A stretch of 64,000 nucleotides of DNA. It comes from Caldilineaceae bacterium SB0661_bin_32 (lineage in GTDB: Bacteria > Chloroflexota > Anaerolineae > Caldilineales > Caldilineaceae). The notes under the pieces are model-generated. The model was given only the letters and a program-made list of their open reading frames with translations. It searched no databases and was not told the origin of the DNA. The translations under genes and the position numbers were made by a program. Position 1 is the first letter of the stretch, and every line of letters starts with the position of its first letter. Of this stretch, positions 8,033 through 15,808 are shown piece by piece. The stretch lies in the NCBI GenBank assembly GCA_009841235.1, contig VXMH01000019.1, forward strand, positions 1 to 64,000, in the 5' to 3' direction.

Positions 8033-9505
8033 TCAGGCCTTTACCAATGCCTGCTGGTACATGCCGTCGTAGCCGCGCTGCTTCTGCTCTTCGGTCAGGC
8101 CTTGATTCACTTCCGCGTCATACTTCCCGGCAAGGAGCTCCCGGTAGAAGCCGTAGTTGACGCCTTTCACCTTCTCATCATCCGGGAAACGATGGTAGTT
8201 GTCCTTGCTCATCAGGCTCTTTCCCTCGGCGATCAGCTGAAAGCCGAGCGCCGAGCCGGGATAGGGCGCGTAGTATGAGATTGACGGGAAGACGCGCTTC
8301 ATTCTTTTGAGCATGCGCATCGTTTTGAAGGCATCCTCGTCGGTTTCGCCGGGAATGCCCAACATGATGTTCGACCAGAAGACGGGCGGCTCCTTCCCTT
8401 CCGCCACCATCTCGTCGCCGAGGCGGTTGACCAGATCGATGGCAAAGTTATTGTCTTCCTCGGTGCATTCCTTGTTGAGCAGCTTCAGAATACGGTCGCT
8501 GCCGGACTCAAAGCCGATTGAGATCAGGTTCCAGTTGGTCTCTCGAACCAGCGCGGTGAACAGCTCCGGCCACTGACGCACCGTATCGGCGCGGCCGGCC
8601 GCCCAGTAAGGCCAAACTTTGTTGGCGCGACGGGGGTACTCTTCGATCCACTCCTGCAGCCACCTGGGGTTCTGGAAAAACATGGAATCGTGAATCACAA
8701 CCGAACCGACACCGTATTTCTCGTCGAGCGCGTTGAGCTCGTCGATTATCATTGAAACGGGGCGGCGTCCCATGTTGGGGATGTATGAAGCCTCGTTGCA
8801 GAACACGCATTGCCAGGGGCAGACCCTGCTCGTGATGATGGTAGCAACCGGCGGCGGTCCCCAGCCACATTCCGGCTCCATGGGCCAGTTGAAGTTTCGC
8901 TCGAGTTTCAGAGCGCGCACGGCCCGTCTGGGGCGTGCATTCGAAAGCGCCTCTTTCCAGTTGGCCGGTTTGGGCCACAACTCCCTGTCAATTTCCGGCC
9001 ATTCGGCCATGGATTTCGAGCCCTGCCCCAGGAACACCCTCGAGAAACTGTCAGGGTCCCGCACCAAGTCGAGGATAACCTCTTCGCCGGCTCCCTGGCA
9101 GATCTTGTCAAAGGCGTCAACCTCGGCCATCTCATCGGGCGCGACTGTCGCGTGCATGCCGCCGGCCAGAACCAGGCCGTGGGGATTGATCTCCTTGAAG
9201 ATCTGCGCGGCCTTCAGAGCCACGGGAAATGTGTAACTGCGCACGTTCATCAGAGCCATCTTGTAGCCGCGCAGTTTCGGAGCGAGCTGATCCCAAGAGG
9301 TTACGGCGCGCGTAGAAACGATGTCGGTCTTCAGACCGTTCTGGTGCATTATGGTGCGCAACAGCCCAAGACCGTGGTCCTGCCACTGTTCGTGGGGGCC
9401 CTGCGGATAGACGAGATCACCCAAGTCGCCCAGATCGATCCAAACGATATCGCTTTCGCGTTGTTTGCCAGCCGGCCAGTTCAACTTCAACAGATGCTCC
9501 TCCAA
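8033..9505 (-). CDS. B12-binding-domain radical SAM protein
   Basis: A 490-residue class B radical SAM enzyme. Residues about 20-150 form a cobalamin-binding Rossmann-type domain (GLLRTIMHQNGLKTDIVS, ALMNVRSYTFPVALKA, LVLAGGMHATVAPDEM). The SAM domain follows with the cluster motif RVCPWQCVFCNEA (C-x3-C-x2-C) near residue 235, and the GFESGSDRILKLLNKE strand. A C-terminal DUF4080/4070-like region follows. Related enzymes make methylations or ring changes (BchE, HpnP/HpnJ type); the substrate here is unknown. The start is TTG at 9505; a second TTG at 9490 has GGAGGAG 6 bases upstream and may be the real one. A rhodanese gene lies 29 bases upstream on the same strand. Confidence 0.88.
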   Translation of the reverse strand: MEEHLLKLNWPAGKQRESDIVWIDLGDLGDLVYPQGPHEQWQDHGLGLLRTIMHQNGLKTDIVSTRAVTSWDQLAPKLRGYKMALMNVRSYTFPVALKAAQIFKEINPHGLVLAGGMHATVAPDEMAEVDAFDKICQGAGEEVILDLVRDPDSFSRVFLGQGSKSMAEWPEIDRELWPKPANWKEALSNARPRRAVRALKLERNFNWPMEPECGWGPPPVATIITSRVCPWQCVFCNEASYIPNMGRRPVSMIIDELNALDEKYGVGSVVIHDSMFFQNPRWLQEWIEEYPRRANKVWPYWAAGRADTVRQWPELFTALVRETNWNLISIGFESGSDRILKLLNKECTEEDNNFAIDLVNRLGDEMVAEGKEPPVFWSNIMLGIPGETDEDAFKTMRMLKRMKRVFPSISYYAPYPGSALGFQLIAEGKSLMSKDNYHRFPDDEKVKGVNYGFYRELLAGKYDAEVNQGLTEEQKQRGYDGMYQQALVKA

Positions 9506-9534
9506 CTTCCAGGACTGCCGGTTATTGATTCACG

Positions 9535-9906
9535 TCACATGCTGGCATACTGGCCGACCGAATCGTCGATCTCCTCGGCCCAGGCATCGATGCCTCCGTC
9601 CATACTGACCGCATTGGACCAGCCTTGCTGGCGAAGGAAGACCGTCACCTGCGCGCTGCGCAATCCCTTGTGGCAGAACAGGACCACATCGGCCTCCTTA
9701 TTCTGGCGCAGTTCATCGGGAAGCGCGTCGAGCCGGCGCTCGCGCAACTCACTCAGCGGCATGCTGATGAACTCTCCTTCAGGGAGGCTGGCCAGTTCAA
9801 GTTCCTTGCGTTCACGCACGTCGACCAGAAGGAAATCCGTACCTTCCCGTTGTTTGGCAGTGACGTCGTGCACGCTGACTTCCGGAGCGCCATAAGGATT
9901 GGGCAT
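9535..9906 (-). CDS. Rhodanese-like sulfurtransferase
   Basis: A 123-residue single rhodanese domain. It has FLLVDVRERKELELASLPEG near the N terminus and the active loop FCHKGLRSAQV with the catalytic Cys (about residue 78). It transfers sulfane sulfur, or serves as a persulfide sensor or donor. The neighbouring genes are a radical SAM protein, DUF2203 and an A-type Fe-S carrier, so a link to sulfur or Fe-S metabolism is plausible. It is 116 bases downstream of the DUF2203 gene. Confidence 0.92.
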   Translation of the reverse strand: MPNPYGAPEVSVHDVTAKQREGTDFLLVDVRERKELELASLPEGEFISMPLSELRERRLDALPDELRQNKEADVVLFCHKGLRSAQVTVFLRQQGWSNAVSMDGGIDAWAEEIDDSVGQYASM

Positions 9907-10022
9907 CGTCTTTGCTCACGTTCTCTTGTTTCGGGTGGTTCGCAATTTACAAGGCTTTAGTAGCTACAAGGAAAGAGTTTGCCGAAGGCGGAGAAACCTG
10001 TATCAGACTAAAACCTGTATCA

Positions 10023-10415
10023 TTAAAAGTCGGCGGGGTCGATGGGTTGCCGTCCACCATAACCGGCATTTACGTCGTGCCAGAATGCGAGATCCTCTTC
10101 ACCGTGTTTCCAACAGAGATAGACTTCGCGCCCGTCTCGAATCGACAAGAAATCGACCAGGCCCATGTCCATATCCTTGACCAGGATTCCCATATTGAGA
10201 ATCGCTTTAACGCTTGTCTCCAGCTTGTCGAATTGGGAGTAGACTGATCCGGCGGCAGCGTTGCCCCCGTTCTGGGCTGCCTTCTGGAGAACCGGCCAGA
10301 TTTCGGGACGCAGACGGAGGATCTCACTGCGCGCCTCTTGCATCTGTGACATCAACGCCTTGACGACAGGAAGCGCGGCTTTCGCCTCATCCAAAGTGTA
10401 ATAGCGGGTCTGCAT
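10023..10415 (-). CDS. DUF2203 family protein
   Basis: A 130-residue protein of the DUF2203 family of unknown function. Its signatures are RYYTLDEAKAALPVVKALM at the N terminus, the charged helix, GILVKDMDMGLVDFLSIRDG and the C-terminal YLCWKHGEEDLAFWHDVNAG followed by GYGGRQPI. The family's typical length is about 120-140. ATG 10415 is preferred over an ATG at 10439 because MQTRYYTL is the conserved opening. It is the first of a run of minus-strand genes after a terminator at 10443-10490. Confidence 0.85.
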   Translation of the reverse strand: MQTRYYTLDEAKAALPVVKALMSQMQEARSEILRLRPEIWPVLQKAAQNGGNAAAGSVYSQFDKLETSVKAILNMGILVKDMDMGLVDFLSIRDGREVYLCWKHGEEDLAFWHDVNAGYGGRQPIDPADF

Positions 10416-10442
10416 GACACTCCAACCCGGCAAAGACAAAAG

Positions 10443-10490
10443 AGAGCCTGACAGGTTGCCCGGGCATTTCTGGTCCGGACAACCTGCAGG
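10443..10490 (-). terminator. Terminator after the A-type Fe-S carrier gene
   Basis: A 13-bp stem with one bulged base pairs AGCCTG-a-CAGGTTG (10443-10456) with CAACCTGCAGGCT (10478-10490). An inner CCGG/CCGG pair extends it. On the minus strand it is followed by CTCTTTTGTCTTTG, a T-rich tail. It lies between the Fe-S carrier gene and DUF2203. Confidence 0.6.
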
Positions 10491-10553
10491 CTGCTGGACA
10501 TTACCTTGCCTCTACCGACTCAAATCTACTGGCGAGAGACTAATGGCGAGAGA

Positions 10554-10970
10554 CTAATGGCCGCAGCCACTGCCGCAGCCTGCGCCGGCGGCCGCGCCAG
10601 CCGGGGCGCCGTTGGTGCGGAAGCTGCTTCCGCAGCCACAGGAGCTGACGGCGTTGGGATTCTCGATGTGGAATCCGCCACCCATCAGATTGTCGATATA
10701 GTCGATGCTGGAGCCGCCAACGTAGAAGAAGCTGGTCGGATCGACCACGACTCGCAATCCAAACTGCTCAAAGACCTGGTCGGCCTCCTGGATGTCGTCG
10801 TCGAAGGTCATGCCGTACTGCATCCCTCCACAGCCGCCGCCCTTGACAAACACGCGCAACGCGTGGGACTCACGCAGCCCCTTCTGATCGAGGATGCCGC
10901 CAAGTTTCTCGGCAGCCATTTCCGTAAGTGTGATTTCCTTCGTCTCGGTGTCGGTCAAAGTAATGTCCAT
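10554..10970 (-). CDS. A-type iron-sulfur carrier (ErpA/IscA/HesB family)
   Basis: A 138-residue A-type Fe-S carrier that accepts clusters from the SUF scaffold and passes them to apoproteins. Residues about 13-115 form the HesB domain: ITLTEMAAEKLGGIL, the first Cys in KGGGCGGMQYGM, the strand QFGLRVVVDPTSFFYV, and the C-terminal CGCGSSF with the two further cluster cysteines. A 25-residue tail rich in Gly, Ala and Cys ends in CGSGCGH; this Cys tail is unusual and may bind metal. AAGGAG is 7 bases before the ATG. The SufR-like regulator is less than 2 kb away. Confidence 0.93.
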   Translation of the reverse strand: MDITLTDTETKEITLTEMAAEKLGGILDQKGLRESHALRVFVKGGGCGGMQYGMTFDDDIQEADQVFEQFGLRVVVDPTSFFYVGGSSIDYIDNLMGGGFHIENPNAVSSCGCGSSFRTNGAPAGAAAGAGCGSGCGH

Positions 10971-11065
10971 CAGGGTCTCCTTGCGTGTAATGATGAATCC
11001 GACTTGCTTTCTTGAAACGAATATCGACTATTTCGCCGTTACTTCAGCGTTGGATTTCGCTATGA

Positions 11066-11071
11066 ATTATA
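11066..11071 (-). promoter_or_regulatory. Candidate -10 box for the Fe-S carrier gene
   Basis: TATAAT on the minus strand, with a start site about 88 bases before the ATG at 10970. The region 17 bases upstream does not give a good -35 box, so an activator may be needed or the box may be a chance match. Confidence 0.35.
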
Positions 11072-11125
11072 ACGCAATCCCGCTTCAAAATCGAAAGGTG
11101 TAATCGGTCGCCTGCGACCTGCGAT

Positions 11126-12112
11126 TCAGCCGCCGATCTGGTTCATGGCCCGGTCTTCGGCGAAGACACCTGTAGCCAGCCCATGGCCCCACGGCTTATG
11201 GAAGGCTCCCTCCTTCATCAGAGCCCGAATCTTATCGAAATCTGCGCCGGCGCGCAACGGGGACAGCAGGTCGACCTCGTCGTCGCGCAGCAGGCACAGA
11301 CGCAGTTTGCCGTCTGCGGTCAGGCGGACGCGACCGCAGCCCTGGCAAAACGGCTCGGTTACACTGCTGATAAAGCCCAGCGTACCCTTAGCTCCAGGAA
11401 TGCGAAAGGGACGGCTGGGGTCGACAAAGTCGTAGCTTGCCTCCTCCAACGCGCCGAATACCGACTCGACTTTCTCGCGGATCTCCCGAAACGAGACGAC
11501 GTGGCTCAACTGAAATTCGCTGACCTCTCCAAAAGGCATCATCTCAATGAAGCGGACTTCCCAGTCCTCTTCCTTTGTCAGGGCGGCCAGATCGATGACG
11601 TCCTCCTCGTTAAAACCGCGGGTCACGACACAGTTCAATTTGACAGGACGCAACCCGGCCCGCTCGGCGGCCTCGATGCCGCGCCATACGTCTTCGATGT
11701 CGCCCCAGCGCGTGATGCGGCGAAACCGCTCAGGATCGATGGTATCGATGCTGATATTTACCCTGTCCAGCCCCGCCTCGGCCAGGGGCTGCGCCAACTC
11801 GTCCAGGAGGAGCGCGTTGGTGGTCATTGCGACGTCGCGAATGCCCGGAATCGAGGCAATCTGACGCACCAACTCCACCACGCCCGGTCGAATGGTAGGC
11901 TCGCCGCCGGTCAGCCGAATCTTGTCTACGCCCAGACTGGCAGCTACGTTGACCAGGAAAATGATCTCCTCGTCCGACATCAGCTCATGACGGGGGCGGA
12001 ACTGCATCTGTTCAGGCATGCAGTAGACGCAACGCAGATTGCAGGCGTCGGTCAAGCTAATGCGCAGATAGCGAACGCGGCGGCCATAGCTGTCGTGCGT
12101 CGGCTCAGTCAT
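11126..12112 (-). CDS. moaA: GTP 3',8-cyclase MoaA (molybdopterin synthesis)
   Basis: A 328-residue radical SAM enzyme that converts GTP to 3',8-cyclo-GTP, the first step of molybdenum cofactor synthesis. The N-terminal cluster motif is DACNLRCVYCMP. KIRLTGGEPTIRPG follows, and the C-terminal GTP-binding cluster is CQGCGRVRLTADGKLRLC (C-x2-C-x13-C). It ends in RAMNQIGG, the conserved Gly-Gly tail of MoaA. The frame reaches an ATG at 12247, but the ATG at 12112 has GGAGG upstream and gives the normal family length. No other moa genes are in the window. Confidence 0.95.
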   Translation of the reverse strand: MTEPTHDSYGRRVRYLRISLTDACNLRCVYCMPEQMQFRPRHELMSDEEIIFLVNVAASLGVDKIRLTGGEPTIRPGVVELVRQIASIPGIRDVAMTTNALLLDELAQPLAEAGLDRVNISIDTIDPERFRRITRWGDIEDVWRGIEAAERAGLRPVKLNCVVTRGFNEEDVIDLAALTKEEDWEVRFIEMMPFGEVSEFQLSHVVSFREIREKVESVFGALEEASYDFVDPSRPFRIPGAKGTLGFISSVTEPFCQGCGRVRLTADGKLRLCLLRDDEVDLLSPLRAGADFDKIRALMKEGAFHKPWGHGLATGVFAEDRAMNQIGG

Positions 12113-12281
12113 CGCCTGCAGAGCCTCCGCGTCCGGCGGGGGAAAGAGTGTCACGCTGCCATATCTGGTTCGATGCTTCTGCCCGGCCATCGCCGCCTCG
12201 GTCAGCGGCAACTCCTGCAGAATCGGATTGCGCATTGTTGTGGGCATATGCTCGGAATCTCTTACTGGACCCTCGAATCCA

Positions 12282-12941
12282 TCAGACTATCAGATCGACC
12301 ATTTTCGGCCCGGTCGAGCGCTCCTCCGCAGCGGCTTGAACGCGAAAACTGCAGCAGTGTCCGCCGTCGGCGATGGCCTGCACCTGGTCACAGCTCTGTC
12401 CGCTGAGCGACTCCACCAGCGCCAAGTCCATGCAGCACAACTCCCTGTGTTCAGCGGCGACGCCGGTGTAAGGGCAGTTATGGGTATGCAGGGTGGCCTC
12501 TGACGCATTCCATTGGGCCAGATAGCCTCTTTCGTTGAGAAAGGAGACAACCTTTTGCATACGGTCATCCAGGGGCTCATCGCCAGGGCAAGCCTCGGTG
12601 AGCGGCTGCGCCATCTCCTGGGCCAGCTTGCGAAAACAGCCGTCAATTTTGTCGGCAGGCAGAATCTGCTTCATCTGACTGACGACACCGGCCGTCAGCA
12701 AAGCGAAATTGTCCGGGAAGTAGGCGTCCGCATCCGCGGTCAGTGAATACAACTGCTGCGGACGGCCGACAGAGCGGCGTCCTTTGGCTTTGGACACCGC
12801 AATCAGGTTGTCGGCCAGCAGGATATCGAGGTGGTATCTCACCGAAATCGGAGCCATTTCCAGGCGTTCAGCCAGCGCTCCGACGGAAGCCTGTCCATCT
12901 TGTTTCAGGATCTCCAAAATGCGGCTGCGTACTGTCTGCAC
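12282..12941 (-). CDS. SufR-like Fe-S-sensing transcriptional regulator
   Basis: A 219-residue ArsR/DeoR-type winged-helix regulator with a C-terminal cysteine domain. Residues 1-65 hold the HTH (SVGALAERLEMAPISVRYHLDIL). The cysteine array is C(x12)CC(x13)C followed by C-C after 11-12 residues (from HNCPYTG to GGHCCSF), close to the C-x12-C-x13-C spacing of cyanobacterial SufR. Such regulators bind a 4Fe-4S cluster and repress Fe-S assembly genes. The predicted promoter and a palindrome lie directly upstream, suggesting autoregulation. The suf operon itself is not in the window, but an A-type carrier is close. ArsR-type alternatives cannot be excluded. Confidence 0.8.
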   Translation of the reverse strand: MQTVRSRILEILKQDGQASVGALAERLEMAPISVRYHLDILLADNLIAVSKAKGRRSVGRPQQLYSLTADADAYFPDNFALLTAGVVSQMKQILPADKIDGCFRKLAQEMAQPLTEACPGDEPLDDRMQKVVSFLNERGYLAQWNASEATLHTHNCPYTGVAAEHRELCCMDLALVESLSGQSCDQVQAIADGGHCCSFRVQAAAEERSTGPKMVDLIV

Positions 12942-12979
12942 AGATCTGCTCCGAATCGAAAATCGTCAAGAATGCTCCA

Positions 12980-13008
12980 ATCTTACCAGAATTCGCGTCC
13001 CATGTCAA
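12980..13008 (-). promoter_or_regulatory. Strong promoter of the SufR-like gene
   Basis: Minus strand: TTGACA (13008-13003), 17-base spacer, TAAGAT (12985-12980). The start site near 12973 leaves a leader of about 32 bases before the ATG at 12941. It is one of the best consensus matches in the window. Confidence 0.75.
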
Positions 13009-13013
13009 ACATA

Positions 13014-13033
13014 TTTATGAATAAATTCATAAA
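13014..13033. promoter_or_regulatory. Palindromic operator upstream of the SufR-like gene
   Basis: TTTATGAAT, a 2-base centre AA, and ATTCATAAA form a perfect inverted repeat with 9-base arms. It sits 5 bases upstream of the -35 box of the SufR-like gene. TGAAT/ATTCA arms are typical of ArsR-fold operators. It is the most likely autoregulation site, although its position upstream of the promoter could also fit activation or a divergent target. Confidence 0.6.
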
Positions 13034-13203
13034 AAACCATTACGAAGTCTTCAGGGCAGTTGGAAACAGCTCATTCCTGCTCCCGGCCAGTTTGCAGATC
13101 GTCTGTTTTGCATACATCGCAATGGAGCAACGGCAACCGAAAGGTCGAAGCGTTGCCTCTTCATTCGCTTCACGCCGCCTGGGTTGAGCATTTCTTAACT
13201 GCC

Positions 13204-13232
13204 TTGACTAGCGGTAAGCGTTACGTTAGAAT
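13204..13232 (+). promoter_or_regulatory. Promoter of the Ig-like secreted protein gene
   Basis: TTGACT at 13204-13209 and TAGAAT at 13227-13232 are 17 bases apart. The transcript would carry a leader of about 160 bases before the ATG at 13399. The rest of 12942-13398 has no gene; the leader shows no recognised riboswitch. Confidence 0.6.
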
Positions 13233-13398
13233 TGCCGCGATACACGCGCGGAACATAACGCGAACCCGTTGCGTCATGTCGTATGGACTATCAGCCCAGC
13301 GGTTAGCTCAGTCCCGCAATGACAGCCCTTTTTTTTCACCACTGACGCCTAAGTGAACCCGATTCATTAATCGTCAGCCATTCACGAAAGATCTCACT

Positions 13399-14193
13399 AT
13401 GCCTTCCTCTTTCCATGACAGTATTGACCATCGACTGCAAGAGCTGAATCCTCTCAGTTCAAGCCTGCTCCGCACCGCTGTTTTGGCGCTCTTGCCGGCC
13501 CTGACGGTTCTGGTTTTTGCGGCAAAGCCCGCATTTGCCCAGTCCATTCCACCTCCAACCCCAAATTTCCTTGTTGACGACTACGTCAGCGTTCCCAGGA
13601 ACGGCAGCGCGGATATTGAGGTGTTGGGTAACGATATCGTGCCTGAGTTTGCCAGCTTTGACTTTTCCATGCCGGAGAACGGAAGTTTCAGGTCTTTCAC
13701 CAGCAATGCAGTCAGGAAGCTGCTCTCCTTCAATTTCACGCCCAACTTGAACTTTGTTGGCGAAGACAGCTTTGACTATTTTGTTTCTGATCGCCGCGGG
13801 TTAGCTCTCCAAGCCACCGTTTACATCACGGTCATTGGCGGCGGCCTCAATTGTCCGACGTGTCTCAACAGACACGAGGCGGCGCCTGTAAATGTCACGA
13901 TCGATGGAGACGGCGCACATAACTACCACTTCATAGGTGATGACGGCGTCAGTACCGGGCCCGTGCTTCCGCCGGTAAGGAAACTGGCCAAGAAGCATCT
14001 GCCGGGGTCGGGAAACGTAGTCTTGTTCAGCGGTACAAACACGTTGTCGGGCGCCCCGGTCATCATCAGTTACCTGTCAGACGAGCAGGTCGTCCACGTA
14101 CATACATACTATGCCGACCGCCATGACGGCTCGATGAAACCATACATCTTCGTAATCGACCCGGACAACGAGGTATCGCACTGGGAGTGGTGA
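13399..14193 (+). CDS. Secreted Ig-like (cadherin/VCBS-type) domain protein
   Basis: A 264-residue exported protein. A positively charged start followed by a hydrophobic segment (LLRTAVLALLPALTVLVFAA) and AFAQS cleavage region form a signal peptide ending near residue 49. Residues about 57-145 form a Big_9/VCBS-like beta-sandwich: DDYVSVPRNGSADIEVLGND, then FNFTPNLNFVGEDSFDYFVSD. The C-terminal region carries two Cys in NCPTCLNRH and several strands. No catalytic motif is visible; an adhesive or structural surface role is likely. It has its own promoter and lies upstream of the ABC importer, but not clearly in the same operon. Confidence 0.75.
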   Translation: MPSSFHDSIDHRLQELNPLSSSLLRTAVLALLPALTVLVFAAKPAFAQSIPPPTPNFLVDDYVSVPRNGSADIEVLGNDIVPEFASFDFSMPENGSFRSFTSNAVRKLLSFNFTPNLNFVGEDSFDYFVSDRRGLALQATVYITVIGGGLNCPTCLNRHEAAPVNVTIDGDGAHNYHFIGDDGVSTGPVLPPVRKLAKKHLPGSGNVVLFSGTNTLSGAPVIISYLSDEQVVHVHTYYADRHDGSMKPYIFVIDPDNEVSHWEW

Positions 14194-14362
14194 CAGGAGT
14201 GGCAACAGTCAGAGAAAGGAGGTGCGCAAGAGACACAACCGGAGATAGCAGTAGAGCGCAGTAGCGGGATCGAGTTGCGCCACAAGAGCCGTATACTCCA
14301 AGTTCGCAAGAGATTGTGAACCGTAAATCGAAACGGCTCAACCCAATTCAACAGGGGGAAAC

Positions 14363-15736
14363 ATGTCCGACACGCGACAGACTCACAGGCAGATGAGCCG
14401 CCGTGGCTTCTTGCACGCCATGGCCCTAGGCGCAGGCGGCGCGGCCCTGGCCGCATGTGTAGTGCCGGAAGGCGCCATGCCGGCCGCGGAAGAAGCAGCG
14501 GCGCCCGCGCAGGAAAATCTCCCAATCATCTATTGGTCGATGTTCGGCCTGCAGGAGGCGGCGCAGGCACAGAACCAGGTCGAACGCTTTAACGAGCAGA
14601 CTGGCGAAAACGCCATTTTCATGTCGATCGGCTGGGGCAACGTCACCCAGAAGGCACAGGTCGCGATCCAGGGCGGCAACCCGCCCGACATGGTATCGCT
14701 CTGGTCCCAGGCCTATACGTGGGGTCCCCGCGGGCTGCTGCTCCCACTCGAGGACTACGCGGAACGTGACGGCTTTGACGGCGAGGGCTGGTCCAAGCCG
14801 GCGTGGGACGCGCTCTGGTCGGAGGGCCACCTCTGGGGCACCGGTCATACACTCAACGTCTTTGCCCTGCACAGCAACGACACACTCCTGGAAGAGGGCG
14901 GATTCAGCGCTGACAGCCCGCCGGAGAGTTTCGCCGACCTGGACGTGATGGCGGAGGCGCTCACAACTCACGATGATGATGGCAACATCACCCGCTTGGG
15001 CTTCCTGCCCTGGCTTCGATCGGGCAGTCTCTGGCACTGGGGCTGGGCCAACGGCGCGCAGTTCTACGATGAGGATACCGACACCATTACGGCCGGGTCC
15101 GAAGAGGCGTTGCTCTATACGCTGGAATGGTTCAAGTCTTACGCGGACAAGTACGACATCGAAAAGATCGACCGCTACGTCTCCGGTTTCGGCAATCGCA
15201 GCTCGCTGACAGAGGATCCGTGGTACGTCGACAAGATCGTCCTGCAGATCGACGGCAGCTGGAAGCGGAGCTGGATCCCGCGCTATGCGCCCGACCTTGA
15301 TTACTCGGTGTTCAAGTCGCCTTATGGCCCGGGATACACCGAGCCAACCAGCCTGGTTGAGATTGGCGCGATGTTCAACGTTCCCAACGGCGCCAAGAAT
15401 CCGGACGGTGGATGGCAGCTGGCCCACTTCATGGCCGGCAAGCAGCAGCAGATCGAGTTCGGAAACCTGGTCGGAGACGTTCCCCCTCTGAACGAAGCCG
15501 CCCGCGATCCGGAGTTCCTCAATTCGCTGCCCTTCAACGAGCTGTACGTCGAGCTGACCGAGTCGGAAGGCGGCCGCGCCTGGCCCCGCATTCCTGTTCT
15601 GGAGCAGTACAAGACAGAGATCAGGCGTCTCCAGGACGAAGTGATCCACGGCCAGATCGATCCGCAGCAGGGCCTGGACGATATGACTGCCAAGCTGCAG
15701 CAGGAGCTGAACGACTTCCGCCAGCAGGTCAGTTAA
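14363..15736 (+). CDS. ABC sugar-type solute-binding lipoprotein (Tat signal)
   Basis: A 457-residue family-1 extracellular solute-binding protein. The N terminus has a twin-arginine motif MSRRGFLHAM and a lipobox ALAAC, so the folded protein is Tat-exported and lipidated at the Cys near residue 33. The mature part shows the class I SBP pattern NQVERFNEQTGENAIFMSIG and later QGGNPPDMVSLWSQ. It supplies the two permeases downstream, the usual sugar or glycoside importer arrangement (CUT1). The ligand cannot be named. Strong ribosome-binding sequence AGGGGGAAAC lies before the ATG. Confidence 0.9.
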   Translation: MSDTRQTHRQMSRRGFLHAMALGAGGAALAACVVPEGAMPAAEEAAAPAQENLPIIYWSMFGLQEAAQAQNQVERFNEQTGENAIFMSIGWGNVTQKAQVAIQGGNPPDMVSLWSQAYTWGPRGLLLPLEDYAERDGFDGEGWSKPAWDALWSEGHLWGTGHTLNVFALHSNDTLLEEGGFSADSPPESFADLDVMAEALTTHDDDGNITRLGFLPWLRSGSLWHWGWANGAQFYDEDTDTITAGSEEALLYTLEWFKSYADKYDIEKIDRYVSGFGNRSSLTEDPWYVDKIVLQIDGSWKRSWIPRYAPDLDYSVFKSPYGPGYTEPTSLVEIGAMFNVPNGAKNPDGGWQLAHFMAGKQQQIEFGNLVGDVPPLNEAARDPEFLNSLPFNELYVELTESEGGRAWPRIPVLEQYKTEIRRLQDEVIHGQIDPQQGLDDMTAKLQQELNDFRQQVS

Positions 15737-15759
15737 TAGAGACGTTCCCCGGCACGCAA

Positions 15760-15791
15760 TCCCGGCGGGCTGACAGGTCAGCCCGCCGGGA
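15760..15791 (+). promoter_or_regulatory. Intercistronic hairpin between SBP and permease genes
   Basis: TCCCGGCGGGCTGAC and its exact complement form 15-bp arms around an AG loop. It sits between the binding-protein stop and the first permease, with no T-run, so it is best read as an mRNA-stabilising or partial-termination element that keeps the binding protein in excess, as in malE-malF. Confidence 0.6.
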
Positions 15792-15808
15792 GACGGGAGA
15801 AGGCGGCC

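Noticed and set aside
13297..13335. GCGGTTAGCTCAG string as a tRNA D arm
   Set aside because: No anticodon or T arm (GGTTCGA) follows; the downstream sequence is a poly-T stretch.
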